Below, in pieces: positions 1 to 9,185 of a stretch of 64,000 bases of DNA. The position numbers and the translations under genes are program-made. This stretch comes from Hyphomicrobiales bacterium. Its GTDB lineage: Bacteria; Pseudomonadota; Alphaproteobacteria; Rhizobiales; Rhizobiaceae. Below the pieces are notes generated by a model that was given only the letters and a program-made list of their open reading frames with translations, ran no database searches and was not told where the DNA came from. The stretch spans positions 374,598 through 438,597 of the forward strand of contig UEHQ01000009.1 of assembly GCA_900489925.1 (NCBI GenBank), written 5' to 3'. The first letter of the stretch is position 1, and the number at the start of each line of letters is the position of its first letter.

Positions 1-5
1 TCTCG

Positions 6-785
6 CTATCTGTAGGCCAGCTCGGATAGCCCGCCCATTCCCGAACGAACCAGAAATTCATGCATGATCCGCCGCCGCATCGGATTCTCAAGGCGCGTGA
101 CCTGCGACCCCAGGAACTCGGTCTGCACATGGCCAAAAGCGAGAAGATCCGGCGATGCTGCGATCGTTTGCGAATAGATGCCGTGGAACGACTGCCGACA
201 GACATAGGTCTTGTATTTGGTCATGCAGAAGCTCGCGAAGCGACCCTGCTGTTCTCTCAGAAAGTCGGCAACGCCGACCGTTACCTCCGGCCAAGCGGGA
301 TTGCAGGTGTCGTCAAAGACGATGACCCCATGGTCGGCAAGTGAGTCCGCCGCCAAGCGGGCGTCTGACAGCACGTGGTGAAGCATGTGGCCCCCATCGA
401 TGCTGAAGAAACGGACCTTGCCGGCCTTCTCCGTGATGTCAGTCGCGTTTACCTGCGTGCTGTCACGCTTGATGAGCAGCTCCTCATCCACCGGCAGTCC
501 CAATCGGCGGCCGTTCTCGATAAAAGCCTCATACTGACCCCGCCCATTTTCGCGCCCGGGGATGTCGAACGTATCGATCGCAACAATTTTTGCGCCGCCG
601 CATAGTTTCCGGAAGAGAAAGTAAGACCGGCCAAAGTAGACGCCAATCTCGGCGACCGCTCCGTTGAGACCAGCCGCCTCCTGGCTGCGCAAAAGCGAAA
701 GAAAGACAAGCGCATCCGGAGGATCTATGTAGCCCTTTATCGCTCGCAGATCGCGAAATATGAATTTTCGAAGCGCGATATCCAT
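6..785 (-). CDS. Class I SAM-dependent methyltransferase (Methyltransf_24-like)
   Basis: A 259-residue protein with a Rossmann-type SAM-binding motif I (VAEIGVYFGRS, about residues 44-54), an acidic strand-2 end (IVAIDTFD) and a later FFSIDGGHMLHHVLSD segment typical of the Methyltransf_24 group. Such enzymes often modify sugars or small molecules of surface polysaccharide or secondary metabolism; the substrate here cannot be told. The reading frame is complete, with its stop at the very left edge, so its downstream context is unseen. It is divergent from galE across a 351-bp gap that looks AT-rich. Family assignment is good; function is unassigned. Confidence 0.75.
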   Translation of the reverse strand: MDIALRKFIFRDLRAIKGYIDPPDALVFLSLLRSQEAAGLNGAVAEIGVYFGRSYFLFRKLCGGAKIVAIDTFDIPGRENGRGQYEAFIENGRRLGLPVDEELLIKRDSTQVNATDITEKAGKVRFFSIDGGHMLHHVLSDARLAADSLADHGVIVFDDTCNPAWPEVTVGVADFLREQQGRFASFCMTKYKTYVCRQSFHGIYSQTIAASPDLLAFGHVQTEFLGSQVTRLENPMRRRIMHEFLVRSGMGGLSELAYR

Positions 786-1136
786 CGGGAAGTACTTTCG
801 ATCTCACCGGCGAAACCAATTCGCATTTCAAGACAAATGCAACGAATGGTAAGAAGCAAACAGCAGAACAACATACCTTTCAACCAAAAACACCGAAAAT
901 TCATGACCTGAAGAGAGACAGAATAGATCGCGAGCATTGCCGATACTTCAATTTTCTTGTTACGCAACGCCACAATCAGCGAAATCGCCGCTCGGAGTTT
1001 CTTCCTAAGAGGCAATTTGCTAATCCCAACGATAACAAGACGAAAAGAATGTCGTCGCAGGGCAGTTTCTTCTTTTTATCGCCATCCAGCTGCCCTACTC
1101 CTACGTCTGTTTTTATGCGGCAACAGAAGGTGGTAC
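786..1136. other. Intergenic gap between the methyltransferase and galE
   Basis: A 351-bp divergent intergenic stretch that looks more AT-rich by eye than its surroundings. The galE frame stays open upstream to 957, but the extra 60 residues are unlike any epimerase N-terminus, so this is treated as non-coding. It presumably holds the promoters of both flanking genes; I could not pick out a convincing -35/-10 pair or terminator. Confidence 0.6.
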
Positions 1137-2120
1137 ATGGCAGGTGAAACAGTTCTGGTCGTCGGCGGTGCTGGGTATATCGGCTCGCACACGTGTCTCG
1201 ATCTCGCAAATAAGGGCTTCAAGCCGGTCGTTTTCGACAATTTCTCGAATGGACATCGCGAGTTCGTCAAATGGGGCCCCGCCGAGGAGGGGGACATTCG
1301 CGATCGGAGCCGTCTCGATGAAGTCCTCGCCAAGCACAAGCCAGCGGCCATTCTGCATTTTGCGGCGCTGATCGAAGTGGGCGAATCGGTCAAGGATCCG
1401 GTCGCCTTCTATGAAAACAACGTCATCGGCACGCTGACGTTGCTGGCAGCCGCCCAAGACGCTGGCATCAAGGCGTTCGTTTTCTCGTCGACCTGCGCCA
1501 CCTATGGCCTTCCGCAAAGCGTCCCTCTCGACGAGACACATCGACAGGTGCCGATCAATCCATACGGACGCACCAAGTATATCGTCGAGCAGGCGCTTTC
1601 CGACTACGACCGGTACACGGGCTTTCGATCCGTGGTCTTGCGCTACTTCAACGCGGCCGGCGCAGATTTCGAGGGGCGGATCGGCGAATGGCATCAGCCG
1701 GAAACCCACGCCATTCCGCTGGCAATCGATGCTGCGCTCGGTCGGCGCGAAGGCTTCAAGGTCTTCGGCAGCGACTATGAGACTCGTGACGGCACCTGCG
1801 TGCGCGACTACATCCATGTCCTTGATCTCGCGGACGCTCACGTTCGCGCGGTCGAATACCTGTTGCGGGGAGGCGAGTCTGTCGCCCTCAATTTGGGAAC
1901 AGGGACCGGCACGACCGTCAAGGAGCTGCTTTCGACCATCGAAGAGGTATCGGCACGGCCGTTTCCGGTCGAATATGTCGGGCGCCGCGAAGGCGATTCC
2001 CACACGCTGGTCGCCAACAACGACAAGGCCCGGGAGGTTCTCGGCTGGGTGCCGCAGCATGATCTGTCACAGATCATCCGGTCGGCCTGGAACTGGCACG
2101 CGAAATCAAACCAGCATTGA
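1137..2120 (+). CDS. galE: UDP-glucose 4-epimerase
   Basis: A 327-residue short-chain dehydrogenase-type epimerase interconverting UDP-glucose and UDP-galactose, supplying galactose for surface polysaccharides. The NAD-binding motif GGAGYIGS is at residues 10-17, the catalytic Ser/Thr lie in SSTCATYG (about 117-124), and the YxxxK pair is Tyr143/Lys147 in NPYGRTK. The ATG at 1137 is chosen because it puts the nucleotide-binding motif at the usual distance from the N-terminus; the upstream in-frame extension lacks family similarity. Length is normal for GalE/ExoB. Its stop lies 8 bases before the ATG of the following hydrolase, suggesting cotranscription. Confidence 0.95.
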   Translation: MAGETVLVVGGAGYIGSHTCLDLANKGFKPVVFDNFSNGHREFVKWGPAEEGDIRDRSRLDEVLAKHKPAAILHFAALIEVGESVKDPVAFYENNVIGTLTLLAAAQDAGIKAFVFSSTCATYGLPQSVPLDETHRQVPINPYGRTKYIVEQALSDYDRYTGFRSVVLRYFNAAGADFEGRIGEWHQPETHAIPLAIDAALGRREGFKVFGSDYETRDGTCVRDYIHVLDLADAHVRAVEYLLRGGESVALNLGTGTGTTVKELLSTIEEVSARPFPVEYVGRREGDSHTLVANNDKAREVLGWVPQHDLSQIIRSAWNWHAKSNQH

Positions 2121-2128
2121 GCGCTGCA

Positions 2129-3649
2129 ATGTCCGGCAAGCCAAACGTTCTCCTGATCACCGCGGACCAATGGCGCGGTGATTGCCTTTCAGCAGTCGAC
2201 CACGCCTGCGTAAAAACCCCGAACTTGGACGCGCTTGCGGCGCAAGGCACGCTGTTTGCCCGCCACTATGCCGGCACTGCTCCCTGCTCGCCGGCGCGGG
2301 CGACGCTTTATACCGGTCTCTACCAGATGAACCATCGCGTCTGCCGCAACGGTTCCCCATTGGATGCGCGCTTCGACAATCTGGCTCTCGCTGCCAGACG
2401 CGCAGGCTATGATCCCACATTGTTCGGCTATACCGACACGGCGCCCGACCCGCGGGCGCTGGACAATAGCGATCCGCATCTGACGACCTATGAGGGTCTA
2501 TTACCCGGCTTTACTGCAAGGCAGCTTTTGCCGGAGCATGAAAAGCCATGGCTATCATGGTTGCGCATGCGGGGGCATGCGGACGCAACGAGCCGTGACA
2601 TTCACATTCCGGTTGGCGCCCGTCCGGGCGAGATTTCCAACGCGCCGACAGCCTATTCCAAGGACGAGACACAAACTGCGTTTCTCACAGGCGAGTTCAT
2701 ACGTTGGCTTGGCGAGCAGGAAGCGCCGTGGTTTGCCCACGTTTCCTTCCTGCGTCCGCACCCGCCCTTTTCTGCGCCGAGTCCGTTCAATGACATGTTC
2801 GCGCCGAGCGACGGACCGGCCTTCGCCCGCGCCGAAAACCGGGAGGCCGAGGAGAAATCCCACCCTTACCTGTCTTACGCGATGCCCAGGGTCGGCAAGG
2901 GCAGCGCCATGCATGGTGGCGCCGGTCCAATTAGCGATTGGAACGCAGCCGACTTTTCGGCAATCCGCGCCATCTACTATGGCATGATCGCCGAAGTGGA
3001 TTTCCAGCTCGGACAAATCTGGCAGGCACTGAAAGCTTCGAGCGCCTGGGAAGACACCGTCATCATATTCACGTCTGATCATGCCGAGATGGCTGGGGAT
3101 CACTGGACGTTCGGGAAGGGCGGTTTCTTCGAGGGAAGCTACCATGTGCCCCTGATCATCCGTGATCCGCGATCGGCAATGGTCGGGACGACAGTCAAAG
3201 AGTTTACCAGCGCCGCCGATATCTTTCCGACGCTCTGCGACCGGCTGGATATCACGCCCCGCAACGGTCTGGACGGGCAGTCCTTGATGCCCTTCGTTCA
3301 GTCGGGAAAAAGCGATGGCTGGCGTGATGCCGCGTTTTGGGAGTTCGATTTCCGCGACGTCGTACATCAGACGGCCGAACGACATTTCGGGCTTCGCTCC
3401 AACGAATGCAGCCTTGCGGTGGTTCGCGACGAACAGTTCAAGTTCGTCTACTTCACCGCGCTGCCGCCGCTACTGTTTGACCTTCGGAGCGACCCCATGG
3501 AACTGAAAAATCTTGCGGACGATCCGGCCTATGCCGCGATCCGATTGGCCTACGCCGAGAAGCTGCTATCCCTTCGTGCGCGCCACCTCGATCAGACGCT
3601 CGCCTATACCGAACTGACGGAAAGAGGGCCGGTTTCACACCGGCCCTGA
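2129..3649 (+). CDS. Phosphonate monoester hydrolase/phosphodiesterase-like enzyme of the sulfatase superfamily
   Basis: About 506 residues in the alkaline phosphatase/arylsulfatase superfamily. The sulfatase signature C-S-P-A-R lies at residues 53-57; Cys53 would be converted to formylglycine. Metal ligands are expected at Asp13 (TADQW) and in FTSDHAEMAGDH. From memory of the family, the C-terminal stretch (WEFDFRDV, LPPLLFDLRSDP, NLADDPAYA) resembles the Rhizobium leguminosarum phosphonate monoester hydrolase more than classical arylsulfatases, so phosphonate monoesters, phosphodiesters or sulfates are all possible substrates. Start: ATG 2129 is preferred; an in-frame TTG at 2117 would overlap galE. 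The ribosome site is weak. The 3' end carries a hairpin that probably terminates the opposing gene. Confidence 0.8.
   Translation: MSGKPNVLLITADQWRGDCLSAVDHACVKTPNLDALAAQGTLFARHYAGTAPCSPARATLYTGLYQMNHRVCRNGSPLDARFDNLALAARRAGYDPTLFGYTDTAPDPRALDNSDPHLTTYEGLLPGFTARQLLPEHEKPWLSWLRMRGHADATSRDIHIPVGARPGEISNAPTAYSKDETQTAFLTGEFIRWLGEQEAPWFAHVSFLRPHPPFSAPSPFNDMFAPSDGPAFARAENREAEEKSHPYLSYAMPRVGKGSAMHGGAGPISDWNAADFSAIRAIYYGMIAEVDFQLGQIWQALKASSAWEDTVIIFTSDHAEMAGDHWTFGKGGFFEGSYHVPLIIRDPRSAMVGTTVKEFTSAADIFPTLCDRLDITPRNGLDGQSLMPFVQSGKSDGWRDAAFWEFDFRDVVHQTAERHFGLRSNECSLAVVRDEQFKFVYFTALPPLLFDLRSDPMELKNLADDPAYAAIRLAYAEKLLSLRARHLDQTLAYTELTERGPVSHRP
3618..3647 (-). terminator. Hairpin terminator for the DUF1993 gene, inside the hydrolase 3' end
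   Basis: Stem AGGGCCGG/CCGGCCCT (3625-3632 with 3640-3647) and a 7-base loop. Read on the minus strand it follows the DUF1993 stop and is followed by CTTT, a short U-run. On the plus strand no U-run follows. Confidence 0.6.
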
Positions 3650-3653
3650 CAGG

Positions 3654-4163
3654 TCAGGAAAACCGACCGAGATAGTCCATCTTGCCGACCGGGACGCCCT
3701 GGTTTCGCAGGATCGCGTGCGCCATCGAAATGTGGAAATAGAAGTTTGGCAGCGCGAATGTCGCGAGATATTCGTCTCCGCGGAACGTGGTCTTGTTGCC
3801 GCCAGGCGAGATGACGACCTCATGCGTCTCGGCTCCCTCAAGCGCATCCGGGGCAACGGTCGCGAGATAGGCACGAGTCTTCGCCACCCGCTCACGCAAC
3901 GCGGCGATCGTCGTTTCATTATCATCGAACTTCGGCGCGTCCGTTCCGGTCAGGCGGGCGATCGCAAATTTTGCGCTGTCGGTGGCACGCTGATATTGAC
4001 CCGAGAACGGCAGCATATCCGGCGCGAGGCGGACCGCGACCAGATCGGAAGGATCCGTGCCTTTTTCGCCGGCGAATTTCTCTGCCTTGTCGAGATAGGC
4101 ATCGAGGGTGTCCAGGCCCCGCTGAAACAATGGTACGGTCAAGCGATACATCGAAATGGGCAT
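3654..4163 (-). CDS. DUF1993 family protein
   Basis: A 169-residue cytoplasmic protein that matches my recollection of the DUF1993 family: N-terminal MYRLTVPLFQRGLDTLDAYLDKA, a central MLPFSGQYQRATDSAKFA region, and a C-terminal FALPNFYFHISMAHAILRNQG helix followed by DYLGRF. The function of the family is not established. The ATG at 4163 is chosen over the upstream ATG at 4175 because GGAGAG sits about 5 bases before it. It converges on the hydrolase gene with only 4 bases between stop codons and shares the hairpin there. Confidence 0.8.
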   Translation of the reverse strand: MPISMYRLTVPLFQRGLDTLDAYLDKAEKFAGEKGTDPSDLVAVRLAPDMLPFSGQYQRATDSAKFAIARLTGTDAPKFDDNETTIAALRERVAKTRAYLATVAPDALEGAETHEVVISPGGNKTTFRGDEYLATFALPNFYFHISMAHAILRNQGVPVGKMDYLGRFS

Positions 4164-4422
4164 CTGTCTCTCCATAAAGGCAGTCGATCGATTGCCGCTG
4201 CCGCGCTGACATATAGGCTGCCTCTACGACATTTTCACCGGGCGCCCGTAATCGGATCTCGTTACTTCGCGCCACTGTCCGCGGCACGCCTCCGAAAGCG
4301 GTTTCGCCACCTCGATTACCCCCGTTCCGATGAAAAATTTTTCGAGAAGGGGGGTGGCGTATTCCGCCATCTTTTCTATTCTGCCCGCTTGATATCGCCC
4401 GCCCGGGCACACAGGAACACAC

Positions 4423-5481
4423 ATGCAATTCGTATTCGACGGACACAACGACGTTCTTCTCCGGCTTTGGACACATGAACGAGAGGGCGGCGATCCAGTC
4501 GCTGAGTTTTCAAACGGAACGGATTCGGGCCACATTGATGCACCGCGTGCGAGGGAAGGTGGGCTCGTTGGCGGGCTTTGTGCCATCTATGTGCCATCGG
4601 GCGACCTAGTCTTTGCTGATCCCGACAAGAACGGCCACTATGTAACGCCGCTCGCCGCGCCGCTCGATCCGCTGCCGTCGCTCAGGATCGCTACCGAAAT
4701 GGCCGCGATCGCGCTGCGCCTCGACCGCGCCGGCGCCTGGCGCCTCTGCCGCACGGTCAAGGATATCAGGAAGTCGATTGCGGACGGCGTATTTGCCGCC
4801 GTCATGCACATGGAAGGCTGCGAAGCGATCGGCGCCGATCTCGCCGCGCTCGAGGTCTTCCATGCCGCCGGTCTGCGGTCGCTCGGTCCCGTGTGGAGCC
4901 GCCACAACATCTTCGGGCACGGCGTTCCTTTCGCATTCCCGATGTTGCCGGATACCGCGCCTGGCCTGACGGATGCCGGCTTCGCACTGGTGCGCGAGTG
5001 TAATCGCCTCGGCATCATGCTCGACCTCGCCCACATAACGGAAAAGGGCTTCTGGGATGTGGCAAGGACAACGGACCAGCCGCTTGTCGCCAGCCATTCC
5101 AACGCCCACGCGCTGACGCCGGTTGCCCGCAACCTGACGGACAAGCAACTCGACGCGATCAAGGAAAGCCGTGGCCTGGTTGGCATCAACTATGCAACCG
5201 CAATGCTTCGCAGCGATGGCCGCTCCGATGGCGATACGCCGCTGAGCGACATGATCCGCCACATCGACTATCTCGTCGAGCGCGTCGGCATCGATTGCGT
5301 GGCTCTTGGATCGGACTTCGACGGCGCGACGATTCCCGACGAAATCGGCGATGCAGCCGGCAATCAAAGGCTGATTGCAGCCCTCCAGCGCGCGGGATAT
5401 TCTGGCAGCGATCTCGAAAAAATCGCCAGCGAAAACTGGCTTCGAATTCTGGCTTCGGCGTGGGGAGAAGAGGGCGCCTAG
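4423..5481 (+). CDS. Membrane dipeptidase, peptidase family M19 (renal dipeptidase-like)
   Basis: A 352-residue amidohydrolase-fold zinc dipeptidase. Metal ligands are visible as His8 and Asp10 in DGHNDVLLRLW, the bridging Glu in VMHMEGCEA (about residue 129), and the histidine in ASHSNAHAL; the late CVALGSDFDG loop is also characteristic. There is no signal peptide, so it should act in the cytoplasm despite the family name. AGGAAC precedes the ATG. It lies 45 bp upstream of a peptide-binding protein gene and a full ABC importer, so the likely role is to cleave imported dipeptides, possibly including D-amino-acid-containing ones, which M19 enzymes can accept. Confidence 0.92.
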   Translation: MQFVFDGHNDVLLRLWTHEREGGDPVAEFSNGTDSGHIDAPRAREGGLVGGLCAIYVPSGDLVFADPDKNGHYVTPLAAPLDPLPSLRIATEMAAIALRLDRAGAWRLCRTVKDIRKSIADGVFAAVMHMEGCEAIGADLAALEVFHAAGLRSLGPVWSRHNIFGHGVPFAFPMLPDTAPGLTDAGFALVRECNRLGIMLDLAHITEKGFWDVARTTDQPLVASHSNAHALTPVARNLTDKQLDAIKESRGLVGINYATAMLRSDGRSDGDTPLSDMIRHIDYLVERVGIDCVALGSDFDGATIPDEIGDAAGNQRLIAALQRAGYSGSDLEKIASENWLRILASAWGEEGA

Positions 5482-5526
5482 GACTGATATCTTTGTATTT
5501 AAATTGAAAAACAGGGGAACAAAATT

Positions 5527-7170
5527 ATGATGCTGAATAAACTGAACCGATCTTTCCGCGCGCTTTCCGCAAGCGCAGCGCTCGCCATCCTGATGGCTGC
5601 CGCACCAGCTGCCTTCGCTGAAACGCCGAAGGACACGCTCGTCGAAGGCTTCGCGATCGACGACATCATCACCATGGATCCGGGCGAAGCGTTCGAACTC
5701 TCGACCGCCGAAGTCACGAGCAACACCTATAGCCTGCTCGTTCGCCTCGACATGAGCGACACCTCGAAGATCAAGGGCGATCTCGCCGACAGTTGGACGG
5801 TATCCGACGACGGCCTGACCTATACCTTCAAGCTGAAGTCCGGCCTCAAGTTCGCCTCCGGCAACCCGATCACCGCTGAAGACGTTGCCTGGTCCTTCGA
5901 GCGCGCTGTCAAGCTCGACAAGAGCCCGGCCTTCATCATCACGCAGTTCGGCATCACGGGCGACAACGTAACGGAAAAGGCCAAGGCAACGGACGAGAAC
6001 ACCTTCGTCTTTACCGTCGATAAGCCTTACGCACCAAGCTTCGTACTGAACTGCCTGACCGCGACTGTGGCCTCGGTCGTCGACAAGAAGCTTGTACTCG
6101 ACCACGTCAAGCCGGTTACGCCAACGGCTGAATACAAGTACGACAACGACTTCGGCAACGACTGGCTGAAGACCGGTTATGCCGGTTCGGGCGCCTACAA
6201 GCTGCGCGAATGGCGCGCGAACGAAGTGGTCGTTCTCGAGCGTAACGACAACTTCTATGGTGACAAGGCCAAGCTGAACCGCGTCATCTACCGCTTCATG
6301 AAGGAAAGCTCGGCACAGCGCCTCGCCCTCGAAGCGGGTGATATCGACATAGCCCGCAATCTCGAGCCGGGCGATCTCGAAGCGCTCACCAAGAACCCGG
6401 ACCTTGCCTCCGCAAGCGCACCGAAGGGCACCGTCTACTACGTCAGCCTCAACTCGAAGAACGAGAACCTGAAGAAGCCTGAAGTCCAGGAAGCCTTCAA
6501 GTATCTGGTCGACTACGACGCGATCGGCTCGACGCTCATCAAGGGCATCGGCGAGATCCACCAGACCTTCCTGCCGACCGGCCAGCTTGGCGCGCTCAAC
6601 GAGAACCCATACAAGTTCGACGTCGCCAAGGCGAAGGAACTCCTGGCGAAGGCCGGCCTGAAGGACGGCTTCTCCGTGACCATGGATGTTCGTAACACGC
6701 AGCCGGTAACCGGCATCGCTGAATCCATGCAGCAGTCGCTCGCCCAAGCCGGCATCAAGATGGAAATCATCCCCGGCGACGGCAAGCAGACACTGACCAA
6801 GTATCGCGCTCGTACACATGACATGTACATCGGTCAGTGGGGCTCCGACTATTTCGACCCGAACTCGAACGCCGATACCTTCACCACGAACCCCGACAAT
6901 TCGGATGCGGGAACGGTGAAGACGCTTGCCTGGCGCAACACCTGGGAAGCACCGGAACTCGACAAGGAAACGAAGGCAGCTCTTCTCGAGCGTGACAGCG
7001 CCAAGCGTGCCGCCATGTACGAAGACATCCAGAAGAAGTTCCTGGCGAACAGCCCGTTCGTGATCATCTTCCAGCAGACGGAAGTGGCCGGCTATCGCAA
7101 GAGCGTCACAGACTTCAAGCTGGGTCCGAGCTTCGACACGAACTATGTCGGTCCGATCGGCAAGGAATGA
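5527..7170 (+). CDS. Peptide ABC transporter substrate-binding protein (SBP family 5, DppA-like)
   Basis: A 547-residue periplasmic binding protein. Residues 1-31 form a signal peptide (basic N-terminus, hydrophobic core, AFA cleavage site before Glu32). The mature part shows the family 5 pattern: a DSWTVSDDGLTYTFKL block near the N-terminus, DVAWSFERAV, and a long second lobe ending in VGPIGKE. AGGGGAA lies before the ATG. It is the first gene of the transporter set and should deliver di- or oligopeptides to the downstream permeases. Ligand specificity cannot be read from sequence; the adjacent dipeptidase favours dipeptides. Confidence 0.92.
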   Translation: MMLNKLNRSFRALSASAALAILMAAAPAAFAETPKDTLVEGFAIDDIITMDPGEAFELSTAEVTSNTYSLLVRLDMSDTSKIKGDLADSWTVSDDGLTYTFKLKSGLKFASGNPITAEDVAWSFERAVKLDKSPAFIITQFGITGDNVTEKAKATDENTFVFTVDKPYAPSFVLNCLTATVASVVDKKLVLDHVKPVTPTAEYKYDNDFGNDWLKTGYAGSGAYKLREWRANEVVVLERNDNFYGDKAKLNRVIYRFMKESSAQRLALEAGDIDIARNLEPGDLEALTKNPDLASASAPKGTVYYVSLNSKNENLKKPEVQEAFKYLVDYDAIGSTLIKGIGEIHQTFLPTGQLGALNENPYKFDVAKAKELLAKAGLKDGFSVTMDVRNTQPVTGIAESMQQSLAQAGIKMEIIPGDGKQTLTKYRARTHDMYIGQWGSDYFDPNSNADTFTTNPDNSDAGTVKTLAWRNTWEAPELDKETKAALLERDSAKRAAMYEDIQKKFLANSPFVIIFQQTEVAGYRKSVTDFKLGPSFDTNYVGPIGKE

Positions 7171-7188
7171 TCCGGCAGGATTGATCCA

Positions 7189-8256
7189 TTGAGCATCGTC
7201 GAAACAACGACGGAGGCGCGGCCCAAACAGGGCCGTGCTCTTCCATTTGCAAAGGCGGTCGGGCGATTTCTCATCGCCGCCGTAACCACTTATCTCGGCC
7301 TCTTGGCCGTAACGTTCTTCATCGGCCGGGTTGTCCCGATCGATCCGGTTCTGGCGATCCTGGGCGATCGCGCACCGTCGCATGTTGTCGAGCGTGTGCG
7401 CCACGAACTCGGATTCGACCTGCCGCTCTATCAGCAGTTCTACATCTATCTGAAGAGCATTCTGTCGGGAGATTTCGGCACCTCGGTGCTCACGACCAAC
7501 CCCGTGATGGTCGACATTCGCCGCGCTTTTCCGGCAACAGTCGAGCTCGCCACGCTCGGCACGATCATCGGCTCCGTCATCGGCGTGCCTCTTGGCGTGC
7601 TGGCGGCTGTGAAGCGCGGTAGTTTCGTCGACCAGATCGTGCGCGTGATCGGTCTTGTCGGCTATTCGGTGCCGATTTTCTGGCTCGCGTTGATCTCGCT
7701 CGTCATCTTCTACGCGCAGCTGCGCTGGGTCGCTTTCCCGGGCCGTATCGATATCGTGTTCGAATACACGTTTACACCGATTACCGGCTTCTATCTGATC
7801 GACAGCGCCATGCAGGGTCAGTGGGATGTCTTCTACGACGTCTTTCGCCACATCATCCTGCCGGCATCGCTGCTCGGCTACTTCTCGCTCGCATACATCA
7901 GCCGCATGACCCGCAGCTTCATGCTGAACGAACTGAGCCAGGAATACGTGGTTGCCGCGCGCGCCAAGGGGCTGTCTGAAACCCGGGTTATCTGGGGCCA
8001 TGCGCTCCGCAACGCCGCCGTGCCGCTGGTCACCGTCATTGCCCTTTCCTATGCCGGTCTGCTTGAAGGGTCGGTCCTGACGGAAACGGTCTTCTCCTGG
8101 CCGGGCATTGGTCTCTACATCACCAATTCGCTCCAGAACGCGGACATGAACGCAGTCCTTGGTGGCACGATTGTCATCGGCACGGTTTTCATCGGCATCA
8201 ATCTACTGTCTGACCTTCTCTATCGGACGCTTGACCCAAGGACGCGAAACCGATGA
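7189..8256 (+). CDS. Peptide ABC transporter permease (DppB-like)
   Basis: A 355-residue inner-membrane permease of the BPD_transp_1 type with about six membrane segments: an N-terminal one (residues 25-45, FLIAAVTTYLGLLAVTFFIG), a large periplasmic loop, and the EAA coupling loop in YVVAARAKGLSETRVIWGHALRNA that docks with the ATPases. It starts with TTG at 7189, with AGGA 8 bases upstream; no better start codon is present near the conserved N-terminus. It follows the binding-protein gene by 18 bp and overlaps the next permease by 4 bp, so it is translated as part of the operon. Confidence 0.92.
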   Translation: MSIVETTTEARPKQGRALPFAKAVGRFLIAAVTTYLGLLAVTFFIGRVVPIDPVLAILGDRAPSHVVERVRHELGFDLPLYQQFYIYLKSILSGDFGTSVLTTNPVMVDIRRAFPATVELATLGTIIGSVIGVPLGVLAAVKRGSFVDQIVRVIGLVGYSVPIFWLALISLVIFYAQLRWVAFPGRIDIVFEYTFTPITGFYLIDSAMQGQWDVFYDVFRHIILPASLLGYFSLAYISRMTRSFMLNELSQEYVVAARAKGLSETRVIWGHALRNAAVPLVTVIALSYAGLLEGSVLTETVFSWPGIGLYITNSLQNADMNAVLGGTIVIGTVFIGINLLSDLLYRTLDPRTRNR

Positions 8257-9185
8257 CGGTTCCAAACCAAACAGCGCCATTGAGCCGCCGCGAGTGGTTG
8301 CTTTCCGACCGGCCGCAATCGCGCACGCAGGCACGCCTTGGACGCGCCTATGTTACGTGGCGGCAGTTCACCGCCAACCGACTGGCCGTTGTCGGACTGC
8401 TGATTATCGTCGCCCTGCTTCTCGTCGCGGCGTTCGCCGATCTGATTGCCACCCATTCGCCCGTCGTCGGAGACCTGAAGAACGCCCGCCTGCTCCCGCC
8501 TGGCACCGCCGGCTATCTGCTTGGAACAGACGACCAGGGACGCGACATCTTCTCGCGACTGATTTACGGTTCGCGCCTGACCCTGCTGGTCGTGGTCCTT
8601 GTAGCCATCATATCAGCACCCATCGGGCTGATCGTCGGCACGGTATCCGGCTACGCCGGCGGCTGGGTGGACGCCGTGCTGATGCGCATCACCGACATCT
8701 TTCTCGCGTTCCCGAAGCTGGTGCTTGCGCTTGCTTTCGTGGCCGCGCTGGGACCCGGCATCCAGAACGCCATCATCGCGATCGCGATCACCTCTTGGCC
8801 GCCTTACGCCCGTATCGCACGCGCCGAAACCCTGACCGTGCGCCGCTCCGACTATATCTCGGCGGTCAAGTTGATGGGGGCCTCTCCTCTTCGGATCGTG
8901 GTTCGCCACGTCATGCCGCTTTGCATTTCCTCGTTAATCGTTCGCGTAACGCTCGACATGGCGGGTATCATCCTCACGGCCGCCGGCCTCGGCTTTCTTG
9001 GCCTCGGCGCCCAGCCTCCGCTCCCCGAATGGGGCGCGATGATTGCATCAGGACGCCGTTTCATCCTCGACCAGTGGTGGGTGGCGGCTATGCCCGGTAT
9101 CGCGATCCTGATCGTCAGCCTTGGCTTCAACCTGCTGGGTGATGGATTGCGTGATGCGCTTGACCCGAAGGAGAGCGGACGATGA
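8253..9185 (+). CDS. Peptide ABC transporter permease (DppC-like)
   Basis: A 310-residue second permease subunit. The N-terminal cytoplasmic stretch of about 45 residues followed by a first membrane segment (LAVVGLLIIVALLLVAAFADL) and the LLGTDDQGRDIFSRLIYGSR motif are typical of DppC/OppC. The EAA loop is YISAVKLMGASPLRIVVRHV. ATG overlaps the dppB-like stop (ATGA) and its own stop overlaps the next ATG in the same way. It should form the heterodimeric channel with the preceding gene. Confidence 0.93.
   Translation: MTVPNQTAPLSRREWLLSDRPQSRTQARLGRAYVTWRQFTANRLAVVGLLIIVALLLVAAFADLIATHSPVVGDLKNARLLPPGTAGYLLGTDDQGRDIFSRLIYGSRLTLLVVVLVAIISAPIGLIVGTVSGYAGGWVDAVLMRITDIFLAFPKLVLALAFVAALGPGIQNAIIAIAITSWPPYARIARAETLTVRRSDYISAVKLMGASPLRIVVRHVMPLCISSLIVRVTLDMAGIILTAAGLGFLGLGAQPPLPEWGAMIASGRRFILDQWWVAAMPGIAILIVSLGFNLLGDGLRDALDPKESGR

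Noticed and set aside
4606-8001. A 1131-codon open frame on the minus strand
   Set aside because: It lies opposite the dipeptidase, the binding protein and the first permease, which have clear families and motifs. The antisense translation is low-complexity Arg/Asp/Val-rich and matches nothing; GC-rich codon use leaves such frames open by chance.
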